From Erythroxylum novogranatense (Eukaryota > Streptophyta > Magnoliopsida > Malpighiales > Erythroxylaceae), in NCBI GenBank assembly GCA_029891385.1, contig CM057225.1:16916620-16980619 (forward strand): a DNA stretch of 64,000 nucleotides. Direction: 5' to 3'. Shown here piece after piece: positions 13,201 to 25,676 of this stretch; positions within the stretch are counted from its first letter, which is position 1, and every line of letters starts with the position of its first letter. Position numbers and translations under genes: made by a program. A model generated the notes under the pieces. That model had not been told where the DNA came from and searched no databases. It saw only the letters and a list, made by a program, of their open reading frames with translations.

Positions 13201-13842
13201 TTATCTCACCATTCAACTTTTTCTTACCTTACGAGACACGTTGCTCTTTCAGTTCATTCATTTCTAGGTAGACCCGCATGCGGTACAAAATTGATCTATC
13301 ACAATCTCGCTATTCTCATCTACCTATGATATCTCACGATATTGACACAAAAATGATGAATCCATATCTTTGATCGGATCATCTACGCTTACTCGGCCCA
13401 ATGTTTCCATTTCATGACATATGCGATCGGTGTAATTACCTAACCATCCGGACTTTTAATCTCACTTAGGTCTACTATAAGCGGTATGTTTCCCATATCT
13501 CTAGTGGATCTCTCAAGTTCTAACATCTTCATTTGTTTACATCACCATAATATTGCCGTTTAATTGGGAATTCTTAATCGATCTAGGCCAACACGGTCAT
13601 TCTAACCACGATCAATATCAATCTCTTATCCATTCTTCCTTTTCCTTTCCTAATTGCTTATACACTTCTAGGGTTCACCCTCTGTCTGATCTCACTTTTC
13701 TCTCACATAATCACTTGACACGTAAGCACCGTAGGATTTCTACCGTGCGACTCAAACTAGGGATCGATTGCCACGATGCGCAATGACACGACTCAAATGC
13801 ATGCACCCTATGTTTGGTGTGCCCGAGATACATTACGTACTC

Positions 13843-13855
13843 GGGCTCGATACCA
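13843..13855 (-). other. Element B primer binding site (initiator Met tRNA)
   Basis: On the minus strand the site reads TGGTATCGAGCCC, six bases after the LTR end. The plant initiator-Met primer site is TGGTATCAGAGC, so this copy has CG where CAG is expected. The second internal copy in E (59388-59401) has the full CAG form. Confidence 0.85.
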
Positions 13856-13861
13856 CCTAAA

Positions 13862-16800
13862 TGTAACACCCACGCTCTGAGTGACCGAACCCGATATCGT
13901 TGGTGACATCCGAGTCCGTGCCCGCGAGGGTGGCGACAACATCGATCTATCGGTAAAACTTCAGTATACTTTTTTTAGAACCATTCATTCCACGTTAGCG
14001 CGATAAAAATAGTAGAGCGGTAGAAAACCTTTGTAGAGTATACAATCATTTAATATTATTTTACAAGAACCAAAAAGTACAATTACAAATCATTTTACAA
14101 CAATTGTGGATTACAAAATTAGGAAACCCTAATGCGGATACCTGATTAACCGATCCCAACCTCTATCTCAACTTGCACCCAGCATACTCCGTGTCAAGCA
14201 GGGTACTCTTCTAGTCCTGAAAAATAGATTGCAATTTTTGGATGAGTTTGTGAACTCAATGAGAAACCATCATCGATGGTTTTCCCAATTCATGCATCAA
14301 TTAACAATCTATAGTAATCAGGCAGTTTCAACAGACACAGTAGACATATGTCACAGTCACAAAATACAATCAATCACAACAATCACAAGAGTCATACGGT
14401 TATTGATTCGATGCGTATGCGATGCACATGTGATGCTTTCGATTTAGTTCGATGTTGTGACCGGCGCTTTCAAGATGTCGATGGCGATGGGGGTGGATTT
14501 CTCCTTCGAGCTCGAGGCTCGATATCGTTATCAATGAGGGGTGGATTTCTCTCGAGCTCGAGCTCGATATCGATGTCGATGAGTCTTTGATCCTGACCGT
14601 TATTATCGATTCATGTAGTGATGTATGCGATGCATATACTAGTAGCATATACCAAATATTCACAGTCATTTACCCGTCAGTCACAGTAACAATATTCAGT
14701 CACAGTATACACAGTGCACAATAATCCCGTAAGGCAATCAAGTCCTGATAAACACGGTCATAAGAATCCCGTAGGCAATCAATCACGAAGAACACATAGA
14801 TTGAGATAACCACCTAGGTTACTCACCTACTACTTCCGAGCTAATACCGGGAAGTTTTAGCCCCGTCGGTCGAACGACGCTCCACTTGGGCCTCTATAAG
14901 AATCAGAAAAAGAACGAGTCACTAATTATGCAATTTGTGCCCATGTAGATGAAATATGCATGTTCATGAATTCCCGACCCTAATCCCTTTTTTTTTCCAT
15001 CATAAAAATCCGTCTAAAATTTAGAAATCTATTGGCACTGACGGCGCGCAATTCGAACCTCTATAGGTCCCCAATCAATTAAAACAGTGATTAAAGGATC
15101 ATTGCCTGAGCACACGTCAATTCTCCGTCCAAAAATTTCCAATTTCTCATACAATGAAATTCAATGTTTTACGAATCCGATGCCTCAAGAATCAGGTCAA
15201 TCGGATGTCGGACGGAAAAGTTATGAGCAAAAGGAGGAAAAATACATATCCTAGTCGACTAGTGCAGGTTGTAGTTGACTAGTGCAGGAAAATACATGTT
15301 GTAGTCGACTGGTGAAGGTTGTAGTCGACTGGTATTATTAAAATGACAAATCTGAAACAATTTCATCCGACATGCTAACTTGTTTAGGCCATAACTCTCT
15401 ACTCCGAACTCCAATTTGGACAAATTTGGTGTCTATTTCATAGAGAAAAGAGAGCTCTACAACTTTTGTGAAGGACACAAAAGCCAATTTCACCTCTAAG
15501 GGTGTGTAAAATGAAATCAAAGTTACTGTCCACACAATGCCTCTCAAAACAGTGCAACCTTGGCCAAAACAGGGCAATAGTTTATAAAATCCGTAACTGT
15601 CCAGTTCCTTTGTCAAACAATTACACAATAATTATGCTCAGAAATATCCCAATCTTATAAACAACTTTCATGAACAACCCAAAATCAGATTCAATTGGTA
15701 ACTATGTCAAACAATTCATCAAAGTATCAGCCTACTGAAATCAACTAATCTGAACAGTAATTTCCCAAACAGCATATCTCTTAGCAAAAATATCACCAAA
15801 TTCTCTAACTTATATCCCTGAAAAGATAAGATCACAAAATTCAAGTTTCATGAAGAACTCAACCTCTAATTCGATTTCTAACAATTTCAAAACCACTATG
15901 CAAGTTACTGCCATGATCAGCCATTCACATTCTAATGTAAGATCAGTTTTTGCAAAATCATAACTCCTAACTCTGACCTCTAAAACTTTTATGCCATATC
16001 TCATTTTCAAGATAATTTCTTCCTCTACAACTTTTCAGAAGATCACTCACACCAATTCAGTCCAAAAAAAATGGCTAAAATTGCTTCCAAGCAGAATACT
16101 CACAAGTCAGACACTTAAGCTAGGTTTCATCAACATGCCCAAAAACCAGTCCATAGAAAACAGTTCATATCTCTCAATATACACCTCTAAAAATAGCAAG
16201 ATCAGTGTAAATGGAAAGATCCTTTAATAGACTTCAACTTTCATTTAGACCATTTTCTCTAAATCCTTCTCAATTAATTTAGAAAAATTAGCAAAACATT
16301 TAGGTCATAATTTCGGTTACTGTTCACAGTAACCTTAACAGTGATTTTCCATGCCAAATTTCAACCTCTTAATGTTAAAATTAGACAACACCTATTTCAC
16401 ACAAAATTGTAGCCAACATACCAAAGTTTAAGTGGCCACAAACCTTACTTCATTTGCATAACCACACAATTAGTTATGCTAACAGCAGTACAATCAGTGA
16501 AAATCAAAATTTTCCAGATTTGGTGTTAACCTTAGTTCTATCATTTCCAATGCCATTAACACATCATTAAACATCCAAATGAACACAAATCAGTTCTTAT
16601 ACCATCTATACATGTGCTAGGGCTAATACACAAAAATTTGCAGCACATAATTCTTTCTTTCAAAGTAAACTCAATCATCAATATGCCATCACTAATCAAA
16701 CTAAAACCACTTCTAACATACTACTTTCAATTCATAATTCAACCTAACCTTATACCCATTAATTCAAATTATCATTTTCAAAACATTTAACCATCATAAA

Positions 16801-17834
16801 TCATGATTAGTAAACAACAACCCCCCTTGGATGCATCTAATAACCATGATTCATGAAATACATAATAAAAACTTAACATAAACCTTACCTAGTCAAAGCT
16901 CCCATATCCTCAATTCTCCAACTCTCACAACTTTCTAGTTTCTCCTACTCATACATGACATCATCACTTGCAAAGGAGGTAAGAGGTTGAGCTTGCATGT
17001 AAGGCTCTTAAGGTTGGAGGAGGAGACAACAATTAGCTAAAGAAAAGGAGGAGAAGAAACAAAATCGATGGAGAGAGTCAAAGGAGGAGGTGATTTGGAT
17101 GAGGATGAATTAAACCATCAATTTGCTCTTTTATTCATTTACCAAGGCAAAACCGTGGGAGGAAGCAAGGAGCATTAAATGAAGGCTAGGTGTTGGCACA
17201 ATTTGATTAGTCTAAGGTTTAAAAGGAAAAGTCAACTTAGTACTCTTATACTTTAATCACTTTAATCAATAAATATCCGATTTATACACCCACAATTTCG
17301 GTTCCTACCAACTTTAAGGGTCCATTTTGGGTCCCACCAAAAGATGCAAGGGTTTAATACCAAATAACGATAGAAAATCAATGGGTTCGCTTATTTGGCG
17401 TATTTTATCCGATCCGAAATTTCCAATTATTTTTTGAAAATTAATGAAATTACCCAAAATTATAAAGCATATAACAGTGCACTCCAAATAATTTTTCAAA
17501 CACGAAAACCACATTTTTCACAACAAAAACACATTTAGACCATTTACCGGTGATTTTGCCGGTCCGGGAAATTTCTCCGGAAAATTTCAGAAAAATTCCG
17601 AAAAATCCCTTAAAATCTAAATCGCTCAATGGCGCACTCAAAATAATTTTTCAAACCCAATAACCACGTTAATCGCAATAAAATGTCGTTTATACCTAAT
17701 TACCGAGAATATCATGTATGCATGTACAGTAATTTCATGTACACAAATTCACTGATCACCAGTACCAGTATGCATGGACACTGCTCATGCCAATTTTACT
17801 ATTTTACCCTTCCAGTAGGGGGTGGGATGTTACA
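13862..17834 (-). repeat. Element B right LTR (5' LTR of the minus-strand element)
   Basis: It begins TGTAACACCC at 13862 and ends GGGATGTTACA at 17834. It corresponds to 6303-10235. Differences cluster at CAG/CTG and in homopolymers. It has a 96-residue minus-strand ORF at 15338-15628 that is nearly identical to the one in the left LTR. Confidence 0.92.
15250..15336. repeat. Short tandem repeat around GTAGTCGACTAG
   Basis: About four degenerate units of roughly 22 bp contain TAGTCGACTAG or TAGTCGACTGG, which is partly palindromic, alternating with GTGCAGG or GTGAAGG. Homologous blocks lie at about 7622-7710, 46033-46115, 53403-53490 and 60757-60843, always just before the 96-residue ORF in B and E LTRs. 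Confidence 0.8.
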
Positions 17835-17839
17835 TATAG

Positions 17840-19274
17840 TTATTGATTTTTTGATAATATCCTAGTGGATATGACGTGATGAATTGACTGGATATTAGAA
17901 TTGAAATTTGAGAGTTCCGTGATATGTTGTTGAATTGGAAGTGAGTCATTAGTGATCATTTGAGTGAGAGTTACAATTTGACAAAAGAAAGTGGAAAATG
18001 GGAAATAGTACCGGGAAGGTCATGACTAGGCATAATACATCTTTTGTTCAAGGCATGTGTATCAAATTATTGTGACTGTGCATTTTGTAATAGAAATTAT
18101 TTGATTGTTTTAGAGGCACCGATGGAACAATTCCACAGACGATCTTTGAGACTTCGAGTGGTAGCTCGGAAGTTCAGGTGAGTAACCTAGTTGGTTCCTC
18201 AATCTTTCTGTGTTAAATGCTCTATGAATGTGTGAATTGTTCTGCCAATGTGAGTGCTTGCAACTGTGAAATAAATGTGCTGAAATCATGAGTAAATGTC
18301 TGAATGCGAGAAATAAAGTTGATCGATTTATATGCTATTGATTGTGCAAGTGTGAGTGCATGCTAGGCATGATTAAAATCGGCAATTAATAGTTGTATTT
18401 GGGAGCAATTAGTGAGCGTAGCTTTAAGCGATTATCGATAAAAGGGCCTAAGTAGAAAGGGAATAATGCATACCCAGAGGGCTCTAATATCCCTAATGTG
18501 AGCGGGCAGTAGTGCATACCCTGAGGGCTCTCCTACTTGCCTAAAATGCGATTCTTGTGAAATTGTGAAATGTGCGAATCGGGACAAGATTGACGCTTCG
18601 ATCACATGGCGACATAAATGAGAATTGGCATGCATTATGCATTTGGTCAGATTGTGAAAAATTGAGAATGCGTATTATATGACGATCGTTGTGATATGTC
18701 TGATTTATGTTATGGTGAAAATGTGTAAATTGTTTTATAGTGTTCCGCATGTGTTATTGTGTGACTATGTAATATATTGTGTGTATATGCATGAGTTGGG
18801 TGAACCATCGATGATGATTTCTCACTGAGTTCGCAAACTCACCCAACATTGCAATCATTTTTTAGGAATTGGCGATTTCCCCGTTAGTGAAACGGGAGTA
18901 TAATTACTGCAAGAGAGTCAGAATTTGAATTCGAGATCAGTTCGCATCTGCATTAGTGCTATTTTATTTTTGCATAAGATTTGTATTTCTGCAATTTCTG
19001 CATAATAGTACTGTCATTGTAGAGGGCCCAGATTGATAAATGTTGCATTGAAATGTGATTTCTGAATTTATGTTTTGATTGAAATGTTTTTGTGTAAGAG
19101 TGGGCCCAAGTTGTTTAATGATTTCTGCGCACTCATTTGTTTTCAAAAAACACAAAATTGTTTTACGGAATTTTCGGACGGATTTGAGAGCTCTAGTACA
19201 CCACCCTCGCGGGGCGCGAGCTCGGATATCACTATCGATATCGGGTTCGGGTCTGACGAGAGTGGGGTGCTACA
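17840..19274 (+). repeat. Element A 5' LTR, second part (right of B)
   Basis: It continues the LTR after B and the second TATAG copy. It aligns with 24231-25676. It contains a duplicated block around GTGCATACCC and GAGGGCTCTCC (about 18460-18540), the branched inverted-repeat module at 18795-18847, and ends GGGGTGCTACA at 19274. Confidence 0.9.
18795..18847 (+). promoter_or_regulatory. Branched inverted-repeat module in A 5' LTR
   Basis: Outer arms GTTGGGT (18795-18801) and ACCCAAC (18841-18847) are perfect complements. They enclose ACCATC-GAT-GATGAT (one mismatch in this copy) and GAGTT-CGCA-AACTC, giving a possible three-way junction. Intact counterparts are at 25197-25249 and 31889-31941. 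Its function is unknown. It lies in the right third of the LTR, where the transcribed leader could be, but I see no proof. Confidence 0.6.
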
Positions 19275-19278
19275 TTTG

Positions 19279-19292
19279 TGGTATCAGAGCCC
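19279..19292 (+). other. Element A primer binding site (initiator Met tRNA)
   Basis: The sequence TGGTATCAGAGCCC lies four bases after the 5' LTR end. It is complementary to the 3' end of plant initiator Met tRNA and would prime minus-strand synthesis. Confidence 0.93.
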
Positions 19293-22200
19293 AGAAGTAC
19301 AATCTTACATGGGCAATCTGAAATTTGGGTCAAGTTACATGCATTTAAGTCATGTCACGCACGAAAGTGACAACCGATCCCCGATCTAGTATACGAGTCA
19401 CATGTAGAACTGCACCAATTGTTTAAGCGGTTAGAATTAGTAAGGAAAATGATGTTATGTTAGAAAGTGATAAATGGAAATTGTGGGTATCGAGGAATAA
19501 GAAAAGGATATGATCGATTTGACAAAGAGGACTAAGGCATAGGTATTGATGGATTTATTATGAAATGCAACATCGAGTTATAATTGAATATATCCTTGAA
19601 TGTGGGATAGATATGAATATATACTTGTGGATCGATAGAGGAAAATAAAGATATATTAGAAATGGCAACGATTCAAAGTGTATAAGTAAAGTGGATGAAA
19701 ATAAAATGTTTTATGATTTAGAGAAGACTCAATTAGGATTGATTTCTGTGACGAGTGTTATGAATAATGACTTATGACTGTGAATCAATTATGTTAGTGA
19801 GAAACCAAGAATGATTATATATAGCTATGACATTAATTTGAGTGTGAAATCACGTGGATATGAGGCAATAATGAAAAGATTAAAATGTAAGATACTGATA
19901 ATGGCAGATGAAAAAGTGGTTAAGGTTCAGTTGATTTGTCTAACTGAATACACCCTGATTATGGGAGCCCCATGGCAAGTGAAAATATTAAGCTTAAATT
20001 GTCTCGTATATGTGAAGAGGGTATGAGAAGCAATTAGTGAGTCAAGGGATAAGCGTATCGTATAAAGTTTAATATAGAATAAGAAATGGAAGTGCTTATA
20101 GTGATTAATTGGAAATGAATTGAAATTGTTATATGTTAAGGACATGATCATGGCATAATCCTCAGGAGCGAGGACAGGTGCAAAAAGGGAGAGTGTTATC
20201 AAAAAGCAAATGAGATTAAGGTATCATTAGTGTAAGTGACTGATTGGTGAGTTGTCTTATATCTATCCCTCGATAAGATGAAATGATTTTGATGGTATTT
20301 ATTTCACTGGATTTTATTAAAAAGGATGTCCTGATTTATATGAATTGAGGCATAATTGATCTTTATGGGAAATTGATTTCTTAAGGCGTTGAGAATGGCT
20401 GACAAGAAATGTGATAACTGTTGATGAATAGAAATTTCAAGATCGGTATTGATGAAAGTAGTGAGAAAATTTTCTTTTAAAAACGAGTTTTCTCGACTTG
20501 GATTAAGTCGATCAGATGATTCAATTGAACGGAATATCAATGAAAGGACAAATTGGAGATAAGTTTGAGATGAACGAAAGGTTATTATTGGAAATCCTAA
20601 TCCTAGCGGGGACTCAAACGTAAATGATAGAATCTGCTACTGAGAAGGTATGTACTATGTTAGTGTAAAGAAGCTGACTGTGTAATAGGATTATTGAACA
20701 GTAAAGAGACATCAGTCATGATTATGAGGAGAATATTGATTTACGAATATTTTGTGTAAAATGTTCGGAAAGTGTAAAGTTAATTTGATGAATATTACTA
20801 ACCAGGTTGTAAAGATAACACTGAATTGAAGTATGTGGAGAAATTTGTGTAAAGGAATATGTGTTAGAATATGTTATGATGAAACTGAGAAAGTATAAGA
20901 AAATTTTTTCTCATTGTAGAAATTCGATTTTTAAAGAGTTAGGAAAGTCAATCAAGGGTATATGAAATTTATTTGCTATCGAAGAGTAAAGTGTTTCAAT
21001 TGTATTTAGATTGGAAAGTGATTATGATCATTAATGGTACATCAAATGCATTTGGAGAGTGAAGAAAAATAGTTGGCATAAGTGAAGAAATTTCATATCA
21101 TGAAAGCTTCAACAAAGTGAATCTAAGTTTGATCAAACAATTGTGGATGAACTAGTATTCGAACATGGCTTTGGGAGACTTAATGACGATTGAGGTAATG
21201 ATAAAATGTGAAATTGCAAAGGATATATATATATCTATATGGGATTTGGAGTTATTTAGAACTAGCTGTATGCTAGATACGTCCAAAAGTTGTTAAAGAT
21301 TTTCTGGTCTTAGCTAATTGATAGAATTGATTGGGGAAGAACGTGTGATTTATATGACTGATGATTGTAAAAAGAGACATGTGAGATATCTATAATTCGA
21401 GTTTTGATGGTAGTACTTTAAATTGGAAATCTTGCAATATTTAACTACATGTCCCAGTAAAGGTTTTGATGTAACCTATTGAAATAGGGTAAAGAGGTTT
21501 GATATGCATAGGGATAAGTATAATTTCATGGGCTGCAATGTGATTGATGACTTGAAATTTGCTATTCGTGTATTGCTTTGAAGTTTGGGGATTTTATTCG
21601 TCTGAAATATTTGTGGATATATCTATGGATATGCAAATCGATAATTGACGATGATTGAGGTATTTAGAAATTGAAAGAATTGAAAAGGATTATGTGCTTG
21701 AGTGTTTCGAATTAAGTTAGTGATGCAATTTGATGGATTGCAGAAAAGTTAATGATGTAATGATTATAATGTGGCTTATAAGGTTATGAAACCTAGTGTA
21801 ATTCGAAAGTAACTCGTCGAGTGAACCGTAGGTAAAAGGAAGTATTATTAGTAAGTGGAATTCTAAATCGTGTGTATAACAGGAATGGCAAACCCCAATC
21901 GTGGATTTAGAATTTGCGGACCTTATCGAGGAATTGAAAATGGATTCAACTTTTGAGAAGATGATACTTGTGATTGGACTATGAAGTATAGGTAATAACC
22001 GCCAAATGAACTGTTCGTGAAAACGCAAGGAACAATCGAAACGTTATGTTCTAGTAAGAGTGCTTTAATATGAAATCAAATAAGAATATGTGTGATTAAC
22101 TAACAAACTTGACTGCTAGAGACCATTGTGAAACTGATATTTTCGAAGTTCATAGGGATATGAGATTGATGTATAACCCAGATTTATTGTGGGTATATCA

Positions 22201-22796
22201 ATTGTTTTCTTGGTGATATCATTCGATAGTCGAAGGGAATAATTGACTCGAGATAATATTAATTAGTAAAATGAATCGTAATAGGGGTTAAATGATCCAG
22301 AGCCAAATTAATTATTATCGAGGTTATTAGAATCTCATGAGATTAGTATGTTAACACCTGAGAGGTGTAATCTAATAGCGATAAATGAAATGTTTCAAGT
22401 GTATAATCTCGACAAGATACACCGATGGAGATACAGTAAAATTTGAAGAAACTAAATTGCTATAAGTGGCCTCAATATGGCGGTGTTGTGAATAGAACTA
22501 TAGCTTGGAAAGCCAGTTGAGAACTTGGAAGTTGATTTGGATTTACAGAGTGTTGCATGGACTGAATTAGAAAATATTGTTATGACTTGATATACGTGTT
22601 ATTAATACCGAAAGTGAAGAATTGCGAGTAATCATGAGGAAATAGTTAAGATAGTGAAAATTTTGAGAAAGATAAAAAGAGGATCGATTGTATTAATTTC
22701 AGTTAATTCATGTAATTTGGTGGTGTAGTGCAATAAGCATGAAACAGATATAAGTGATCAAATAATTTTCCCCGCCTTTTTATTAATCAGATATGA

Positions 22797-22828
22797 AATT
22801 TCGAGGACTAAATTTTGTTAGAGGAGAA
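22797..22828 (+). other. Element A pre-PPT stem-loop and polypurine tract
   Basis: AATTTCG-AGGA-CTAAATT (22797-22814) is a stem-loop with one mismatch. GAGGAGAA follows at 22821-22828, directly before the LTR. Both match the layout in B, C and E. Confidence 0.7.
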
Positions 22829-25676
22829 TTTAACATCCCGCCCCGATGGGAAGGGTAAATTGGTAAATTGGGACAGGCTAGGTTGTTGCATTGCATATTT
22901 GAAATGTAATCATTCATTTGGCCTCTAATTATAGATGATTGAGTCTTTTAGCACATGCACATATAGGTACATGCATTCATGACATTTTCTCGGCTTTTAA
23001 TTGTGATACTGATATGAATTGTGAAATTGGAAATAATTAGATTTCATTATGATTTATTGGAAATTTTAGAAATAATTGGGCTTGTATAGTTGAATTGGAA
23101 ATGTTTTAGAGTGACCGTCAATTGATAGTGACCCTTAGGAATTTTTCTGGAAATCGGGAGAAAGAATCCGAACCGGAAATTTTTCAAGTGGCGAACTGAA
23201 TGATTGTATAGGACCGAAATGACGGTCAAATGGCTATGGAAAATTAGTCACATTATTCTAGAAATTAATGTGTCAAGCCGTTGAAACTCGGAGACGAATT
23301 GGACTGGAAATTAATTTGGAAAGAGAAAGATTTTAGTGAGTAATTGAACAAAGGATTTGTGGCAAGTGTATAGACTTATGATATGAGGTATATAATGCCT
23401 TAGGTTTGAATTTGGTTGGAAGAGAAAACACTTTTCCTTCACCTAGGGCATGCGATTCTCTTCTCCTTCGATCGGTTCTCCTTCCTCCTTGTGTGATTGT
23501 TGGTGTTTGATTCCTGCGTGCTTCTTCTCCTCTTACAAAGCAAAGCTTGAATCTTAAGGAAAATGGAGATTTGAGAGGTTTTGGGAGAGAATCGTGATGT
23601 TAGGGCTTGGAGAAGATTTTCGGAGAAATTGAGGATTTGTGGCTCGATCGGTAAGTTTATGGTTTTAATGTTGTTATTTAATGTTGTTTGATGCATTTAT
23701 GCATTTATATTGTGATTAGGGTAGTTAGGAGTGAATCATTTACGGTTTTAGAGAGAAATGGTAGAAAATCAATCGGAGAAGATTTAACCAGGTACGCATC
23801 GTCACGCAATAATAAAATAATTGGACGTCTCGACGAGCGAAGAAGAAAATGTTCGCCGCGATTTAGCGCCTTTCACTGCGCATGACGATTCGTTATACGC
23901 CATGGCCGAATGGCTGGAGGTCCTGGCGAGGGATAGATTTTTTATTGGATTTAATTGGATTTGTGAGGCCTAACTATGGTGTGGACCTCCAATTGAGGTG
24001 ATGTTTGATTCGTTGTGATCTAGAGAAAGAGGTCTACAAATGAGGAAAAGAATGAGAGTTGAATTTAGGTTATTGGGATCTCAATATTAGTGAAAGACAG
24101 TTAAAATGTGATTATATTGCAACCTAAGAATTGTTTTGGTAATTGGAGTATAATTGTGAGGTCCCTAAATGTAAAGAAAGGCTATTGAAGATTAGGCGAG
24201 CATAAAGAATAAATGCGATCTAAAGTATAGTTATTGATTTTGTGATAATATCTGAAAGGATATGACGTGATGAATTGACTAGATATTAGAATTGAAATTT
24301 GAGAGTTCCGTGATATGTTGTTGAATTGGAAGTGAGTCATTAGTGATCATTTGAGTGAGAGTTACAATTTGAAAAAAGAAAGTAGAAAATGGGAAATAGT
24401 ATGGGGAAGGTCATGAATAGGCATAGTACATCTTTTGTTCAAGGCATGTGTATCAAATTATTGTGACTGTGCATTTTGTAATAGAAATTATTTGATTGTT
24501 TTAGAGGCACCGATGGAAAAATTCTACGGACAGTGCTGAGACTTCCAGGCAGGTAGCTCGGAAGTTCAGGTGAGTAACCTAGTTGGTTCCTCAATCTTTT
24601 TGTGTTAAATGCTCTATGAATGTGTGAATTGTTCTGCCAATGTGAGTTCTTGCAACTATGAAATAAATGTGCTGAAATCATGAGTAAATGTCTGAATGCG
24701 AGAAATAGAGTTGATCGATTTATATGCTATTGATTGTGCAAGTGTGAGTGCATGCTAGGCATGATTAAAATCGGCAATTAATAGTTGTGACTGGAGCAAT
24801 TAGTGAGCAGAGCTTTAAGCTTGATTATCAATAAAAAGGGCCTAAGGCCGAAAGGAAATAGTGCATACCCAGAGGGCTCTCCTATCCCTCATGTGAGCGG
24901 GCAGTAGTGCATACCCTGAGGGCTCTCCTACTTGCCTAAAATGCGATTACTGTGAAATTGTGAAATGTGCCCGAATCGGGACAGTATTGACGCTCAGTCA
25001 CAACACTGACATAAAATGAGAATTGACATGCATTATGCATTTGATTGTATTGTGAAAAATTGAGATTGCGGGTATTATGTGATGATCGCGCTGTGATATG
25101 TCTGATTTATGTTATGGTGAAAATGTGTAAATTATTTTATAGTGTTCCGCATGTGTTATTGTGTGACTATGTAATATATTGTGTGTATATGCATGAGTTG
25201 GGTGAACCATCGATGATGGTTTCTCACTGAGTTCGCAAACTCACCCAACATTGCAATCATTTTTCAGGAATTGACGATTTCCCCGTTAGTGAAACAAGAG
25301 TATGATTACTGCAAGAGAGTCAAAATTTGAAGTCGGGATCAGTTCGCGTCTGCATTAGTGCTATTCTGTTTTTGCATAAGATTTGTATTTCTGCAATTTC
25401 TGCATAGTAGTAATGTCATTGTAGAGGGCCCAGATTGATAAATGTTGCATTGAAATGTGATTTCTGAATTTATGTTTTGATTGAAATGTTTTTGTGTAAG
25501 AGTCGGCCCAAGTTGTTTAATGATTTCTGCGCACTCATTTGTTTTCAAAAAGCACAAAATTGTTTTACGAAATTTCCGGACGGATTTGAGTGCTCTAGTA
25601 CGCCACCCTCGCGGGGCGCGGGCGCGGATATCACTATCGATATCGGGTTCGGGTCTGGCGGGAGTGGGGTGCTACA
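22829..25676 (+). repeat. Element A 3' LTR
   Basis: It is 2848 bp. It starts TTTAACATCCC, against TGTAACATCCC in the 5' LTR, so the terminal TG has become TT. It ends GGGGTGCTACA followed by TSD ATTGA. It holds the uninterrupted TATAG target of B at 24226-24230, a shortened and degraded CpG module at 23790-23935, and the branched module at 25197-25249. Confidence 0.92.
25197..25249 (+). promoter_or_regulatory. Branched inverted-repeat module in A 3' LTR
   Basis: Outer arms GTTGGGT and ACCCAAC enclose a perfect ACCATC-GAT-GATGGT hairpin and GAGTT-CGCA-AACTC. All three stems are intact here, unlike in the 5' LTR copy, which has one mismatch. Confidence 0.65.

Larger units (their letters stand above)
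10236..13861 (-). other. Element B internal region, no coding function seen
   Basis: Read on the minus strand it starts with the PBS (13843-13855) and ends with the PPT (10236-10247). The longest ORFs (for example 10060-10479, 12088-12273, 12348-12533) lack gag, RT or IN motifs. E's two internal regions share long stretches with it (for example around 12540-12760 and 50700-50900), so the region is conserved as DNA. That pattern is expected of a LARD internal domain. Confidence 0.8.
6303..17834 (-). mobile_element. Element B: non-coding LARD-like LTR retrotransposon nested in A's 5' LTR
   Basis: B starts TGTAACACCCC and ends GGGATGTTACA. It is flanked by TATAG at 6298-6302 and 17835-17839. 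The matching empty site is present once in A's 3' LTR at 24226-24230. The PBS next to the right LTR and the PPT next to the left LTR show minus-strand orientation. LTRs are 3933 bp (6303-10235) and 3973 bp (13862-17834), and the internal region is 3626 bp. No gag or pol domain is readable on either strand. It belongs to the same broad family as E but differs from it in part of the LTR. Confidence 0.92.
19275..22828 (+). other. Element A internal region, non-coding
   Basis: About 3.55 kb between PBS and PPT shows no ORF above 104 residues and no gag, RT or IN motif. One ORF (19811-20026) has a faint resemblance to the end of a gypsy protease (around LIMGAPW), too weak to call. Just after the PBS a pattern of shared words (GCATTT-AGTC-TGTCA) also occurs in the B and E internal regions read in element sense, suggesting common descent. 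The region ends with a pre-PPT stem-loop (22797-22814) and PPT GAGGAGAA (22821-22828). Confidence 0.75.
4825..25676 (+). mobile_element. Element A: non-coding LARD-like gypsy retrotransposon, with B nested in its 5' LTR
   Basis: A starts TGTAACATCCC and ends GGGGTGCTACA, flanked by direct repeats ATTGA at 4820-4824 and 25677-25681. Removing A and one repeat restores C's reading frame. Structure: 5' LTR (4825-6302 plus 17840-19274, about 2.9 kb), PBS, internal region of about 3.55 kb, PPT, 3' LTR (22829-25676, 2848 bp). No polyprotein is readable in the internal part, so A depended on another element's proteins. The termini and pre-PPT motif resemble those of C, a likely helper family. Confidence 0.9.

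Noticed and set aside
19811..20026. Possible protease remnant in A's internal region
   Set aside because: The resemblance (LIMGAPW to the gypsy ILGMDW word) is a few residues only, without the active site or any RT downstream.
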